DNA of 39,638 nucleotides from Nitrospirota bacterium (GCA_016201825.1 JACQCD010000009.1:1-39638); one strand, 5' to 3'; numbered from the stretch's first letter, positions 1 through 8,003 are shown. A program made the numbers and translations. The notes: a model not told the origin generated them from the sequence alone.

Positions 1-1134
1 CGCCGGTCGAAACGAGGCCAGCGCCTCGTTCGCGCGGCTGGGGTGGACGCGATTGGTGAGCAAGATGACCGTCAAGCCCACCTCGGGATCAACCCAGATC
101 GATGTCCCGGTGAATCCCAGGTGTCCGAACGAGCGTGGTGAGAAATACCGGCCCGCTGTCGAAGGCTCCGTCCGGACCGTCCACCCCAAGGCCCATCCGC
201 CGTCGCCGACGCGTTGTTGCCGGGTGAGAAATTCCTTCGCCAGCGGCGCGGGACCGAACGGCATGCCCTCGGTCCGACTGGCGCGCCACGCCCGGACGAG
301 TCGATGGACGTCCCGGGCGTCCGCGAAGAGCCCTGCGTGGCCGGACACTCCGCCCATCGCATACGCGTTCTCGTCGTGGACCTCACCCCGTAGGATCCGA
401 CCGCGCCACGAGCAGGACTCGGTGGCGGCGATCCGCCGACCGTGGAGGTGGGCTTCCGAGGCGCGGTCGCCGACCGGCAAATAGCCCGTTGAGTGGAGCC
501 CGAGTGGCCGGATAATGCGCTCGTCCGCGACGCGATCCAACGACTGGTTCGCGTCGCGCTCGATGAGCGATCCCAACAGGATGAAGCCGAGATCGCTGTA
601 CCGGCTGACCGCCCCCGGCCGATTCTCCAACGGCTCCCGCTCGACCGCGTTGATGAGACGCGCTCTCCCTTCAGCGGTCGCGACGGTCGCGGGGTCGAGT
701 TGTTGAAAGAACGGCCGCCAAGCCGGAAGGCCGGACGTGTGGGTCAACAGGTGCCGCACCGTCACGCCCGCTTTTGCGCCAGAGTTCCAGGAGGGCAGCG
801 CCGCGCTGATCGGCTCGTCGAGAGTGATCCGGCCCTCCGCGACCAGCAACAGCATCAGCGTGGCGGTGATCAGCGGTTTGGTCAGGGACGCAACGTCGAA
901 CACCGTGTCGCGGGTCATGGGATCGGGGGTGGGGACGAGCGCGGCGTGGCCGTACGCTTCAAACAGAACGATCTCGCCACGCGCTTCGACCAACAGGACG
1001 GCCCCCGGGAACACTCCTTCGTCGGTCGCCGTCGCCGTGTCATGATCGCCAGTATAACGCGGTGCCTCTGCAAACCCAATGGTCGCCCTCGCGGGGACTC
1101 CACGTACTATTTGATGGAACCGTTGTGTTATCAT
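1..1134 (-). CDS. serine beta-lactamase-family hydrolase (class C / esterase type), 3' end outside the window
   Basis: I translated the reverse strand by hand. It is open from the left edge to an ATG at 1134. It shows the class C beta-lactamase/penicillin-binding fold motifs: S-L-T-K (Ser83 and Lys86 from this start, bases 877-888), a Y-S-D triad in place of the usual YxN, the HLLTHTSGL block just before it, and a C-terminal GHLGFTGTS block standing for the KTG/HxG motif. Such enzymes are serine hydrolases acting on beta-lactam-like amides or esters, often at the envelope. No signal peptide is evident at this start. Homology seems to begin near residue 41 (VFPGAVLLV), so the first 40 residues are doubtful, and no good ribosome binding site precedes 1134. 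The gene is divergent from the SirB1-type gene. The specific substrate cannot be told. Confidence 0.85.
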   Translation of the reverse strand, partial: MITQRFHQIVRGVPARATIGFAEAPRYTGDHDTATATDEGVFPGAVLLVEARGEIVLFEAYGHAALVPTPDPMTRDTVFDVASLTKPLITATLMLLLVAEGRITLDEPISAALPSWNSGAKAGVTVRHLLTHTSGLPAWRPFFQQLDPATVATAEGRARLINAVEREPLENRPGAVSRYSDLGFILLGSLIERDANQSLDRVADERIIRPLGLHSTGYLPVGDRASEAHLHGRRIAATESCSWRGRILRGEVHDENAYAMGGVSGHAGLFADARDVHRLVRAWRASRTEGMPFGPAPLAKEFLTRQQRVGDGGWALGWTVRTEPSTAGRYFSPRSFGHLGFTGTSIWVDPEVGLTVILLTNRVHPSRANEALASFRPA

Positions 1135-1140
1135 AGCGGC

Positions 1141-2121
1141 GTGTCAGGCTCATCCGATCGTACGATATCCGTTCCGCTGTCGTTGTCCGGCGCGGTGCGC
1201 GCGAGCGCAACCGAGCAAGCCCCGGCCCCCTCAGAACGCCGTTCCACCATCGAGGCGCTGGTGACGTTGTTGGGCCGCGAGTCCAAGTCGGCGAATCTCG
1301 CGATTATCCGATCCCGCCTGCTCGAAGCGGGCGCGGCGGCGCTCCCCTCCCTGGACCGCGCGCGTGAGTCGAATGACGACGAGGAGCCCGCGGGGGCGGT
1401 CGCGCTGGAGATTCGGCGACGGATGCTCGATGCGGAATGGATCCGGTGGGCGTCGAGCTCCGATGCGGATCTTGAAGCCGGGGCGCTGTTGATCGACCGG
1501 TTCGGCGACCCACTTCGGGATCAGGCGCCGGTTCAGCGCGCGCTGGACGACCTGGCGACCGAACTGGGGCGCCGTTTGGAGGGCGTCTCGCGGCCCGGAC
1601 CGACGATCGAGACCCTGACCTCGTATCTGTTCGACGAGGTGGGATTGCGCGGGAATACCAACGACTATGAGGACCCCGAGAACAGCTATCTGTCCCGCGT
1701 TGTGGAGCGCAAACTCGGCATTCCCGTCTCGCTCTCGGTGGTGGTGCTCCTCATCGCGCGACGGCTCCGGCTCCCCCTCGTCGGGATCGGGATGCCGGGA
1801 CATTTCATCGTGAGATACGGAGCACGCGAATCCGGCCCCTATCTCGACGTGTTTGGACGGGGCAAGGTTCTCACGCGGGGCGACTGCGCCGAGTGGCTCC
1901 GCACCTCCGGCTTCGACTTCGAGCCGCGGATGTTGCGTCCCGTCGACTCCCGACAGATCGTAGCGCGGATGCTGCGGAATCTGGTCGCCGTGTTCTCGAA
2001 GCGGGGAGCCGCTTCGGAGGTGGCGATCCTGTCCCAGTATCTCAGGGCGGTCCTCGCGCCCACGGCGTCGGTGGACATCCCCGTAGGATCAGACCCGTCG
2101 GCGGAGAGCGCGGCGGGCTGA
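1141..2121 (+). CDS. SirB1/YchA family transglutaminase-like protein
   Basis: About 326 residues. The central block has the typical SirB1 order: a region rich in 'L..yLF.e.G..GN..dY.dp.NSyL..Vle.rlGiPvsLsvv', then 'GIGMPGHFIVR' and a D-F-G-x-G region. This is the transglutaminase-like fold of Pfam Transglut_core2. In this family the catalytic triad is often incomplete, and family members have no firmly established reaction. The N-terminal part looks like a helical repeat region (residues 35-110), and the C-terminus lacks the TPR segment sometimes present. I chose GTG at 1141; an in-frame ATG at 1114 would add nine residues and overlap the divergent hydrolase. Neither has a convincing ribosome binding site, so the start is uncertain. 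Confidence 0.82.
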   Translation: MSGSSDRTISVPLSLSGAVRASATEQAPAPSERRSTIEALVTLLGRESKSANLAIIRSRLLEAGAAALPSLDRARESNDDEEPAGAVALEIRRRMLDAEWIRWASSSDADLEAGALLIDRFGDPLRDQAPVQRALDDLATELGRRLEGVSRPGPTIETLTSYLFDEVGLRGNTNDYEDPENSYLSRVVERKLGIPVSLSVVVLLIARRLRLPLVGIGMPGHFIVRYGARESGPYLDVFGRGKVLTRGDCAEWLRTSGFDFEPRMLRPVDSRQIVARMLRNLVAVFSKRGAASEVAILSQYLRAVLAPTASVDIPVGSDPSAESAAG

Positions 2122-2161
2122 CGGGCCGTCAGGGCCGTTCCCGCGCGACGCGAGCCTCCGG

Positions 2162-2464
2162 ATGACGAACGACCCTGCAAGAGCCGGTGCCGCCCCGCCC
2201 TTGGTCGAGATCACCATCCTCGGGCGCGCCTGCCTTGCCCGGCCGGACATGACGCTCGTCTGGGTGCTGTACGACCAGGGCTACATCGAGTCGAGCAGTC
2301 GGTTTTGCTGGAACGGTACCTGCCTCTACTGCACGGTCCACGTCGTCATGCCCAATAGCCGCAAGGTCGTGCGCGCGAAAGCGTGCGAGATCTTTCCCGC
2401 GGCGGGCCTGCGGGTGGTGAAATTGGGCGGGGAGTTCCTTCTCGCCCCGCGCCTCGCGTCGTGA
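2162..2464 (+). CDS. small [2Fe-2S] ferredoxin-like protein
   Basis: 100 residues. Cysteines at 49, 54, 57 and 75 give C-x4-C-x2-C-x17-C, the ligand pattern of plant-type [2Fe-2S] ferredoxin domains, set in a short beta-grasp-like sequence (VEITILG..., then 'TLVWVLYDQGYI', which resembles the 'tlL.aa...gi' lead-in of these domains). The last loop is shorter than in classic ferredoxins, so cluster binding is inferred. The stop codon overlaps the GTG start of the ABC exporter (GTGA), so the two are translationally coupled, which is an uncommon pairing. The protein is probably a cytoplasmic electron carrier of unknown partner. Confidence 0.7.
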   Translation: MTNDPARAGAAPPLVEITILGRACLARPDMTLVWVLYDQGYIESSSRFCWNGTCLYCTVHVVMPNSRKVVRAKACEIFPAAGLRVVKLGGEFLLAPRLAS

Positions 2465-4200
2465 AGGTCGATTGGCCCCAGTATAAAGAGCTGCTCCGTC
2501 CGCATCGCGCCGCGATGATCGAAGCCTCGCTGGCGGTGATGGGGGTGGCCGTCCTCAATCTCGCCATCTTATGGTTGTTTCGCTATTTCTTCGACCATGT
2601 TCTTGTTCGTCACGACATGACGGCGCTGTGGAGGATCATCTGGGCCGCGCTCGCGCTCTTCGCGCTCCACAGCCTTCTCTCGGTCCGCCAGTACGTCCTG
2701 TTGGCGCGCGTGGGGCAGCGGCTCGTGACGGGGTTTCGTCTCCGCGTCGTGGAGCATCTGACCCACCTGTCGCTCGATTTCTTCGTCAAGCGGCGCACCG
2801 GCGAACTGCTGTCGCGGGTGGCGAGCGACGTCGGCACGATCCAGAATTTGGTGACGACCGTGCCGGTGAATCTGGCCAAGCAGGCGGTCACGCTCGTCGG
2901 CGCGATGGGACTGCTCTTGTACATGAACTGGCGGTTGTGTCTCATGATTCTGGCGATCGTGCCGTTGGTCGTGCTGGTGGCGCGGCTCTTCGGGCGCCGT
3001 CTGAAGGCGCTCTCGACCGAGACACAGGACCACATGGCCGAATCGACGACGATCACCGAGGAATTGATTTCCGGGATCAAGCTCGTGAAATCCTTTCTCA
3101 TGGAGCGCCACGAGGTGGACCGCCTGGCGGCGAACCTCGACCGGACCGACGCGGTGGCGCTGCGCCGGGCGAGGCTCATGGGCGTGTTCGTGCCGGTCAT
3201 CACGCTCGTTACGCTCGTGGGAGCGCTCGGCGTGCTCTGGTTTGGGGGGGTGCAGGTGATCGGGGGCGCGATGACGCCCGGAGACCTCGTCGCCTTTTTG
3301 CTGTACGGCGGCATTCTCATGGGGCCGTTTTCGACGATGGCTCGCGTGTTCACGCAGGTCAAAGAAGCCCAGGGCGCGATGCAGCGCGTCATGGAGATCT
3401 TGAACGAACGCCCCACGGTGGTCGACCCTCCGCACGCGGCCCCGTTGGCCCCGGTGCGTGGCCGGGTCGACGTGCACGGCATCACGTTCTCCTACGAACC
3501 CGGCCGCCCGGTGGTCAAAGACGTCGCTTTGACCGCGGAGCCCGGCCAGGTGGTCGCGCTGGTGGGCCCCAGCGGCGGGGGGAAGTCGACGCTGGTGCAC
3601 CTGCTTCACCGCTTCTACGACCCTGATTCGGGCTGGATCGCGCTCGACGGCCGCGACCTGAAGACGATCAAGCTCGCGGACCTCTACGCGCAGATGGCGC
3701 TGGTGCCTCAAGAAACCATCCTCTTCGGCGGGACGGTCGGCGAGAACATCCGGTTCGGGCGCCACGGAGCGTCGGCCGAGTCGGTCACCGCCGCGGCCGA
3801 CGCCGCCCACGCGCACGGCTTTATCCAGGCTCTCCCGAAGGGCTACGACACCGTGGTGGGGGAGAAGGGCGTGCGCCTCTCGGGGGGCCAACGCCAGCGG
3901 ATCGCGATCGCCCGCGCGATTCTCAAAGACCCGCGCATTCTGATCTTGGATGAGGCGACCTCGGCGCTCGACAACGAATCGGAGGTGCTGGTGCAGGATG
4001 CGCTCGACCGCCTGATGCGTGGGCGGACGACCTTCGTGGTCGCCCACCGCCTGTCCACTGTGCAGCGCGCCGATCAGATCCTGGTCCTCGACCGAGGTCA
4101 AATCGTGGAACGCGGAACCCACGACGAGCTGTTGTCCAATCGGGGGCTATACCACCGCCTGTCGGTCGCCGCGTCGGCGGGTGCGGGGTTGATTCCGTAA
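2461..4200 (+). CDS. MsbA-type ABC exporter (fused permease and ATPase)
   Basis: 579 residues starting at GTG 2461, which overlaps the ferredoxin stop; an upstream in-frame ATG would run through that gene. The N-terminal half is a six-helix type-1 exporter domain. The C-terminal half is a full ATPase: Walker A GPSGGGKST near residue 368, the LSGGQRQR signature near 471, Walker B ILILDEATSALD near 492, then the switch His in VAHRLS. Length and order fit MsbA/lipid A or multidrug half-transporters, which act as homodimers in the inner membrane. Sequence alone cannot separate lipid A flipping from drug or peptide export. The RiPP-like cluster is 2 kb downstream and separated from it by other genes, so a link is speculative. 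Confidence 0.93.
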   Translation: MKVDWPQYKELLRPHRAAMIEASLAVMGVAVLNLAILWLFRYFFDHVLVRHDMTALWRIIWAALALFALHSLLSVRQYVLLARVGQRLVTGFRLRVVEHLTHLSLDFFVKRRTGELLSRVASDVGTIQNLVTTVPVNLAKQAVTLVGAMGLLLYMNWRLCLMILAIVPLVVLVARLFGRRLKALSTETQDHMAESTTITEELISGIKLVKSFLMERHEVDRLAANLDRTDAVALRRARLMGVFVPVITLVTLVGALGVLWFGGVQVIGGAMTPGDLVAFLLYGGILMGPFSTMARVFTQVKEAQGAMQRVMEILNERPTVVDPPHAAPLAPVRGRVDVHGITFSYEPGRPVVKDVALTAEPGQVVALVGPSGGGKSTLVHLLHRFYDPDSGWIALDGRDLKTIKLADLYAQMALVPQETILFGGTVGENIRFGRHGASAESVTAAADAAHAHGFIQALPKGYDTVVGEKGVRLSGGQRQRIAIARAILKDPRILILDEATSALDNESEVLVQDALDRLMRGRTTFVVAHRLSTVQRADQILVLDRGQIVERGTHDELLSNRGLYHRLSVAASAGAGLIP

Positions 4201-4232
4201 GCACCCCATTTGATAGAAAAGGAAGGGGCACA

Positions 4233-4643
4233 ATGGAAGAAGCGTTTGAACCAATCAAGCAAGCCGTGATCGAGAACCGCCTGCACCTAGCCATCATCAA
4301 GACCAAGGCGCGCCGATTACTCACGTGGCCGAGGGGCGAGGAGCGCCGCTGGGTGCCGGTGGGCCGGATGGCGATGGCCCAAGGCCTCGGCATACTCTTT
4401 ATCGTTTCGTCGCTGGCTGGCGCGTATTTTTGGACGACGTGGGAGCTAATGCGGATGATCGTCGCCTGCACGCTGAGTCTGGTCTCGCTGCGCTATTTAG
4501 ACCGTATCGCCGCCCACCATGTCCAAGAGCTTGCGATGACGGACGAGGCCTTCTTCCGCGCGGGACGGGACTCGGGTCTCATCGAACTCGAACAGGTCAA
4601 ACCGCAAGGCGCTGACTCGAAGTCTCAAGCCTCCGCGTACTGA
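4233..4643 (+). CDS. small membrane protein, unknown function
   Basis: 136 residues with a good ribosome binding site (AAGGAAGGGG, ending 5 nt before the ATG). Residues about 48-68 and 72-88 are hydrophobic and likely form a membrane hairpin. The flanks are charged: a basic N-terminal segment (KTKARRLL) and an acidic C-terminal tail. I do not recognise the family. It lies 32 bp after the ABC exporter on the same strand and may be cotranscribed with it. Confidence 0.7.
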   Translation: MEEAFEPIKQAVIENRLHLAIIKTKARRLLTWPRGEERRWVPVGRMAMAQGLGILFIVSSLAGAYFWTTWELMRMIVACTLSLVSLRYLDRIAAHHVQELAMTDEAFFRAGRDSGLIELEQVKPQGADSKSQASAY

Positions 4644-4789
4644 GGCGAACCAAGTCACTTTGTTCCCCCCTGCTGCGCAAGGATGGGGGCCAACTCGAGG
4701 TTCTTGTCTTCAGGTGTTTGGGACCGACCTGCGGCGGCAGGTTGTCATCCTTGCTCCTTTGTGCGCGTATCGAAGGGGCTGAAGATCAC

Positions 4790-5398
4790 ATGAGAAAGAT
4801 CGCGGCCGATGTCGTCCTCCTCCCGTCGAGGGAGGTTATGGAGGCCTGCGTTCGGCTCAATCAGGAGCTGCTTCAGAGCGGCGAGTCGCGGATCGTCTTG
4901 AACACGAGCGACTGCGTGCCGCATATCTCGCTTGCCATGGGGTGTTTGAAGGAGGAAGACCTCCCGGCGGTCGAACTTGTCCTCACGGAGATCGCTTCCA
5001 CCGTTCAACCCCTGACGCCTCCGATTTCAAGGCTCATGGTCGGTCGCACTTCCACCGGAGAGAGCCTCTTAAGTCTCTTGATCGAACCGACGCGGCAACT
5101 CCAATCGCTCCACGAGACCGTCATGAGGCGGATTGCACCCTATATGACGTACGATGCCACCCGCGAGATGTTCGTCGATCCTCACGCCACGCGGGCATCG
5201 AGTGCGCAGTGGGTGAACAATTATCCCAAGGCCGCGAGCTTCGAACGGTTCTCCCCTCACATCACGATCGGTATCGGCAGCCTGGAGGCCTCCGCGCCCT
5301 TCCCGATGGATTACCGTGCCTCGATGCTCGCGCTCTGCCACCTGGGCCATGATTGTACGTGCCGAAGGATTCTCTTTGAGGCGATGCTTCGAGGATGA
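4790..5398 (+). CDS. 2H phosphoesterase superfamily protein (2'-5' RNA ligase-like)
   Basis: 202 residues from ATG 4790. Two H-x-S/T motifs define the 2H superfamily: PHIS (His45, Ser47) and PHIT (His157, Thr159). They are about 110 residues apart, each in a hydrophobic beta strand and followed by the usual glycine. Members cleave or form 2',5'- or cyclic phosphodiester bonds in RNA or nucleotides; the substrate here is unknown. The context gives no help: there is a 146-bp gap before it and a long gene-poor region after it. The start is supported by a purine-rich stretch (AAGGGGCTGAAG) upstream. Confidence 0.75.
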   Translation: MRKIAADVVLLPSREVMEACVRLNQELLQSGESRIVLNTSDCVPHISLAMGCLKEEDLPAVELVLTEIASTVQPLTPPISRLMVGRTSTGESLLSLLIEPTRQLQSLHETVMRRIAPYMTYDATREMFVDPHATRASSAQWVNNYPKAASFERFSPHITIGIGSLEASAPFPMDYRASMLALCHLGHDCTCRRILFEAMLRG

Positions 5399-6148
5399 TT
5401 GTTCCCACGGTGATTCTCGTGGCTGGTCACACCGCTTTGCCCATTGTTTCTCGCACACCCTGACCGTCCCTATCCCAAAGAGTTATTGACGCTCTCTCTT
5501 GGTTTCTGGCAGCATAGTGCCATTAAAAGCGTTTCCTTCGCGCATTCGTGCGACACGCCGCCTTTCACGGGCTCGGGCGTTATTCGCTTCCGCGTAGTGC
5601 GCGTGCTCCCGAGGGCTATTTCCGTCGAAGAATCGAACGCTCGTTTCTCTGAGCGATGAACGTGGGCGTTCCCAAATACGTAATCCGCGACGTGACGTAC
5701 TCTCCCGTTGGGTTTTCTCCCCTTGGTGCAGGTCATTTCTATGACAGCGGCCCAGCTCCTCGAAAACCATGGGCCGTCCCGTGGGGCCGAGGCAGAAAAC
5801 CTCTGCCGGGGATAAGAAGAAGATTTTTCTCTCTTTTTTCTACGCCATGGATCTTGAGCGAGACGAGATTGGCAAAAGCGATTAGAAATAGCAGGGGTGG
5901 CTGCTGGAAGCGTTCGGCGCGATTTTTGCTTGCTATTTCCCTAATTTCTCTGTTCTGTGAGGACGAGGAGCCCTCAGTCCCCGGATCTTTCAGAGAGATG
6001 GGGCTGTCAACGGGAATGGCGGCTGAACGCCACGGGAAGACAAGAGGGCGCGATCGGTTTGGAACAGAACGGTCTTCTCTGCTGTCTTTTATACACGTTA
6101 ATTTCTCGGGTTGTCAGAGCGGTTCTATGGCCGAGGGTGCTAGAGAGT
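5399..6148. other. 750-bp gene-poor region, visibly lower GC
   Basis: No convincing gene. The open frames here have poor codon usage, are Arg/Ser-rich and have no recognisable motif. Seen in it: a CCACG...CGTGG inverted repeat just after the 2H gene (5406-5427), and a 6-bp GGCAGA/TCTGCC hairpin at 5791-5807 followed by purine-rich sequence and T-runs at 5823-5838. The hairpin and T-runs could act as a terminator, or as a boundary upstream of the RiPP-like cluster. Base composition is more AT-rich than the flanking genes by eye. I see no tRNA or recognisable riboswitch. Confidence 0.5.
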
Positions 6149-6652
6149 ATGCCTGAACACGTCGCGGATCGGCAGATGGCGAATCCGTCAACGCACCTCC
6201 TGGCGCCGCCGCGGGCGCTTGGGAAGGGGGTCTCCCAGTCGTGGTTTATGGTGCGTCTCGGGGTGTGGCTCTGTTGGCTGTCTATCCTTCTGCGCATTCA
6301 CACCCTGCCGGCGCTCCTCAAACAGATTACGCCGCTCCAGGGAGAACCGAGAAGTCCTCTCGAGACGGAACGAGCTGTCCAACTGGTGGTGCGGCTCTGT
6401 CGGCTGCCGTTCTTTCGCCGGCCGGTATTCCCGCGCCTGTGCCTGCGGCAATCCCTGGCGCTCTATCGTACCTTGACCCGGATGGGTTATCCGGTCGAAA
6501 TTCACTTTGGCATCCAGAAGGATGGGGAGGATCTGCGTGGGCATAGCTGGGTGACGGTGCATGGGCAGTCTGTGGCAGAGAACGCACAGAGGGAAGTGTT
6601 TACAGCCATCTACTCGTACTCTTCAGCTACCAATCGCTCTTTGGCAGATTAG
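6149..6652 (+). CDS. lasso-type B2 protein: transglutaminase-fold leader protease
   Basis: 167 residues from ATG 6149 (a GAGGG precedes it); ATG 6176 is an alternative, and homology seems to begin near residue 34. The C-terminal half has the B2 layout: Cys98 in 'RLCLRQSLALYRTL', then 'GYPVEIHFGIQKDG', then His132 in 'LRGHSWV'. These are the catalytic Cys and His and the characteristic 'hfGv.kd...l.gHaWv' block of the Transglut_core3 family. B2 proteins remove the leader of lasso precursors with help from a PqqD-like B1 protein. The N-terminal 30-70 region is hydrophobic and helical. It is the first gene of the cluster, 52 bp before the precursor. No cyclase gene is present. Confidence 0.85.
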   Translation: MPEHVADRQMANPSTHLLAPPRALGKGVSQSWFMVRLGVWLCWLSILLRIHTLPALLKQITPLQGEPRSPLETERAVQLVVRLCRLPFFRRPVFPRLCLRQSLALYRTLTRMGYPVEIHFGIQKDGEDLRGHSWVTVHGQSVAENAQREVFTAIYSYSSATNRSLAD

Positions 6653-6690
6653 GGCAAGCCGCGTCAGCGGGTAGTAAGTCCACCTAACAA

Positions 6691-6697
6691 AAGGAGG
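6691..6697 (+). promoter_or_regulatory. near-perfect ribosome binding site of the precursor gene
   Basis: AAGGAGG ends 7 nt before the ATG at 6705, within AACAAAAGGAGG. It is the strongest Shine-Dalgarno match in the cluster and suggests the precursor is made in excess over the enzymes, as is usual for RiPP precursors. Confidence 0.85.
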
Positions 6698-6704
6698 CAA
6701 CACA

Positions 6705-6965
6705 ATGGAAAAGCCGGAAGGTCAACGAGCACAGCATGCCCCAGAAGGGCAAGGGGCCAACCCCTGTGCGTCTTTTGCCAAGGAGCCATGGCACGAACCG
6801 AAGCTGACAAAACATGGAGCTTTGGAAGATACGACCGGGGGAGGCGGGATCTTTGGATCATTTTATGGCGGGCATGGCGGCGGTCACGATGGTAACTATG
6901 GTGGTGGTTACGGCGGCGGGCATGATGGTAACCATGGTGGTGGCTACGGCGGCGGGCACCACTAA
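6705..6965 (+). CDS. putative RiPP precursor: lasso-like leader with Gly/His-rich repeat core
   Basis: 86 residues. Leader residues 29-44 fit the lasso leader pattern Y/W-x2-P-x-L-x3-G-x5-T exactly: Trp29, Pro32, Leu34, Gly38, Thr44. By analogy with lasso precursors, where Thr sits at -2, cleavage would fall after Gly45, giving a 41-residue core. That core is GGGIFGSFYGG followed by a 12-residue unit G-G-G-H-D-G-N-(Y/H)-G-G-G-Y at 58-69 and 70-81, ending GGGHH. The first acidic residue is Asp62, core position 17, so the usual 7-9-residue lasso ring cannot form. The core holds one Ser (52), several Tyr and His, and no Cys or Lys. It sits between B2 and the kinase genes. The call is inference from motif and context; it could instead be a non-processed Gly-rich protein. 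Confidence 0.72.
   Translation: MEKPEGQRAQHAPEGQGANPCASFAKEPWHEPKLTKHGALEDTTGGGGIFGSFYGGHGGGHDGNYGGGYGGGHDGNHGGGYGGGHH
6876..6962 (+). repeat. 36-bp tandem repeat in the precursor core
   Basis: Two full units (6876-6911, 6912-6947) and a 15-nt partial unit, each encoding GGGHDGN(Y/H)GGGY. The units differ mainly at wobble positions and the Y/H codon, so they arose by duplication with selection on the peptide. Confidence 0.85.
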
Positions 6966-6980
6966 GGGAGAGGCGAATAG

Positions 6981-8003
6981 GTGGACCTGTATACCTTCCA
7001 TGGTCTGACCTTAGAGGTGAAGCAAGAAGGGCAGGAGACCGGGGAGTCTCTGACTCGGCTCCTGCCCTTCTTGTCGTTTGCCAGGAGCCGGGCCCGTGCG
7101 AGGACGCCATCTATTTGTCTTTCAGTTCGTCTGGACGGCCAGGGGGTGAGCGTCCCACCGAGAGCCCACGAGGTATTCGAGTCCGATGGGTTGTGCGGAC
7201 TAGAGGGAGGGGAGGACTTCTACCTCACCGAGGGGTCATCTCTCTTTCACCTTCAGCCTTTGCGGGGACAGGGAGAGGCCGACCTAGCCCCCGGATTCTT
7301 TCATCAGCCACCACTCCTGCAATACAAATTCTGGGCGGTTGGGCTGCTCAAGCTGTTACGCCCTCTGGGGGTCTATAGTCTGCATGCCGCAGGCGTCGTC
7401 ACGCATACGGGGCTGGGTCTCCTCATCGTCGGTGAGTCGGGCAGCGGGAAGTCTACCCTGGCCCTCGGCTTGGTTCGGCAGGGTTGGGGCTATCTGTCGG
7501 ATGATACCGTACTCCTACGCCTTCAGCCGGACGGGGTAGAAGCCTTGGCGTTCCGCAAGCATTTCCACGTCGCCCCCAACGTCACGCCGGGTGCCGATCT
7601 TCCGTTAGGAGAGGCGATGCCAGATCTCTCTCGGAGGCGAAGGCGGATCGTTGACATGGAAGAGGCGTATCCCGGGCAGTACATCGCTGGGTGTACGCCA
7701 CGCGTTCTGCTTTTTTCTCGGATTGTCCCACACGCGCACAGTACTCTGCTCCCCTTGGAACACCCGCAAGCCCTCTGGCGCCTTCTATCACAAAGCGGTC
7801 CGCAACTGTTTGACCGAGGCACGATGGGCCAGCAGTTGGAGGCCCTGAAGCGACTGGTACAGCAGACATCGACCTATGAGCTCCTGGCCGGGCGCGATCT
7901 ATACCAAGATCCTATGATACTCATGCACCTCCTGAGGGAGGCCGAAGGAGAAAAGCGATGGGGAGACCACTCGTCCGGCAAGAAGGATCCATGGTCCGAT
8001 TAG
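6981..8003 (+). CDS. HprK-like peptide kinase of a RiPP-type system
   Basis: 340 residues from GTG 6981 (GGGAGAGG upstream, 15 nt after the precursor stop). The opening 'LYTFHGLTLEV' resembles the N-termini of HPr-kinase-related proteins. The P-loop GESGSGKST is at 151-159, preceded by 'LHAAGVV' and followed by 'YLSDDTVLL', the HprK core with its acidic pair near 172. Family members linked to lasso clusters phosphorylate the precursor peptide, and related kinases occur beside PqqD proteins in predicted peptide systems. It probably phosphorylates the neighbouring precursor, where Ser52 is the only core serine. It overlaps the PqqD gene by 46 bp. The first codons lie in a strong hairpin (7023-7073). 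Confidence 0.8.
   Translation: MDLYTFHGLTLEVKQEGQETGESLTRLLPFLSFARSRARARTPSICLSVRLDGQGVSVPPRAHEVFESDGLCGLEGGEDFYLTEGSSLFHLQPLRGQGEADLAPGFFHQPPLLQYKFWAVGLLKLLRPLGVYSLHAAGVVTHTGLGLLIVGESGSGKSTLALGLVRQGWGYLSDDTVLLRLQPDGVEALAFRKHFHVAPNVTPGADLPLGEAMPDLSRRRRRIVDMEEAYPGQYIAGCTPRVLLFSRIVPHAHSTLLPLEHPQALWRLLSQSGPQLFDRGTMGQQLEALKRLVQQTSTYELLAGRDLYQDPMILMHLLREAEGEKRWGDHSSGKKDPWSD
7023..7073 (+). repeat. long hairpin: 15-bp perfect inverted repeat with inner stem
   Basis: Arms CAAGAAGGGCAGGAG (7023-7037) and its exact reverse complement (7059-7073). Inside is a second stem, GAGTC (7044-7048), loop TCT, GACTC (7052-7056). It begins 57 nt after the precursor stop and lies within codons 15-31 of the kinase. 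No T-tract follows, so it resembles an mRNA-stabilising or processing/attenuation structure rather than a plain terminator. Confidence 0.85.

Noticed and set aside
5791-5838. Hairpin followed by T-runs in the leader
   Set aside because: The T-run is 16 nt from the stem, so it is not a clean intrinsic terminator; mentioned in the region entry only.
5656-6156. Possible 166-aa protein in the gene-poor leader
   Set aside because: Irregular, Arg/Ser-rich sequence without motifs, no ribosome binding site, and it overlaps the B2 start.
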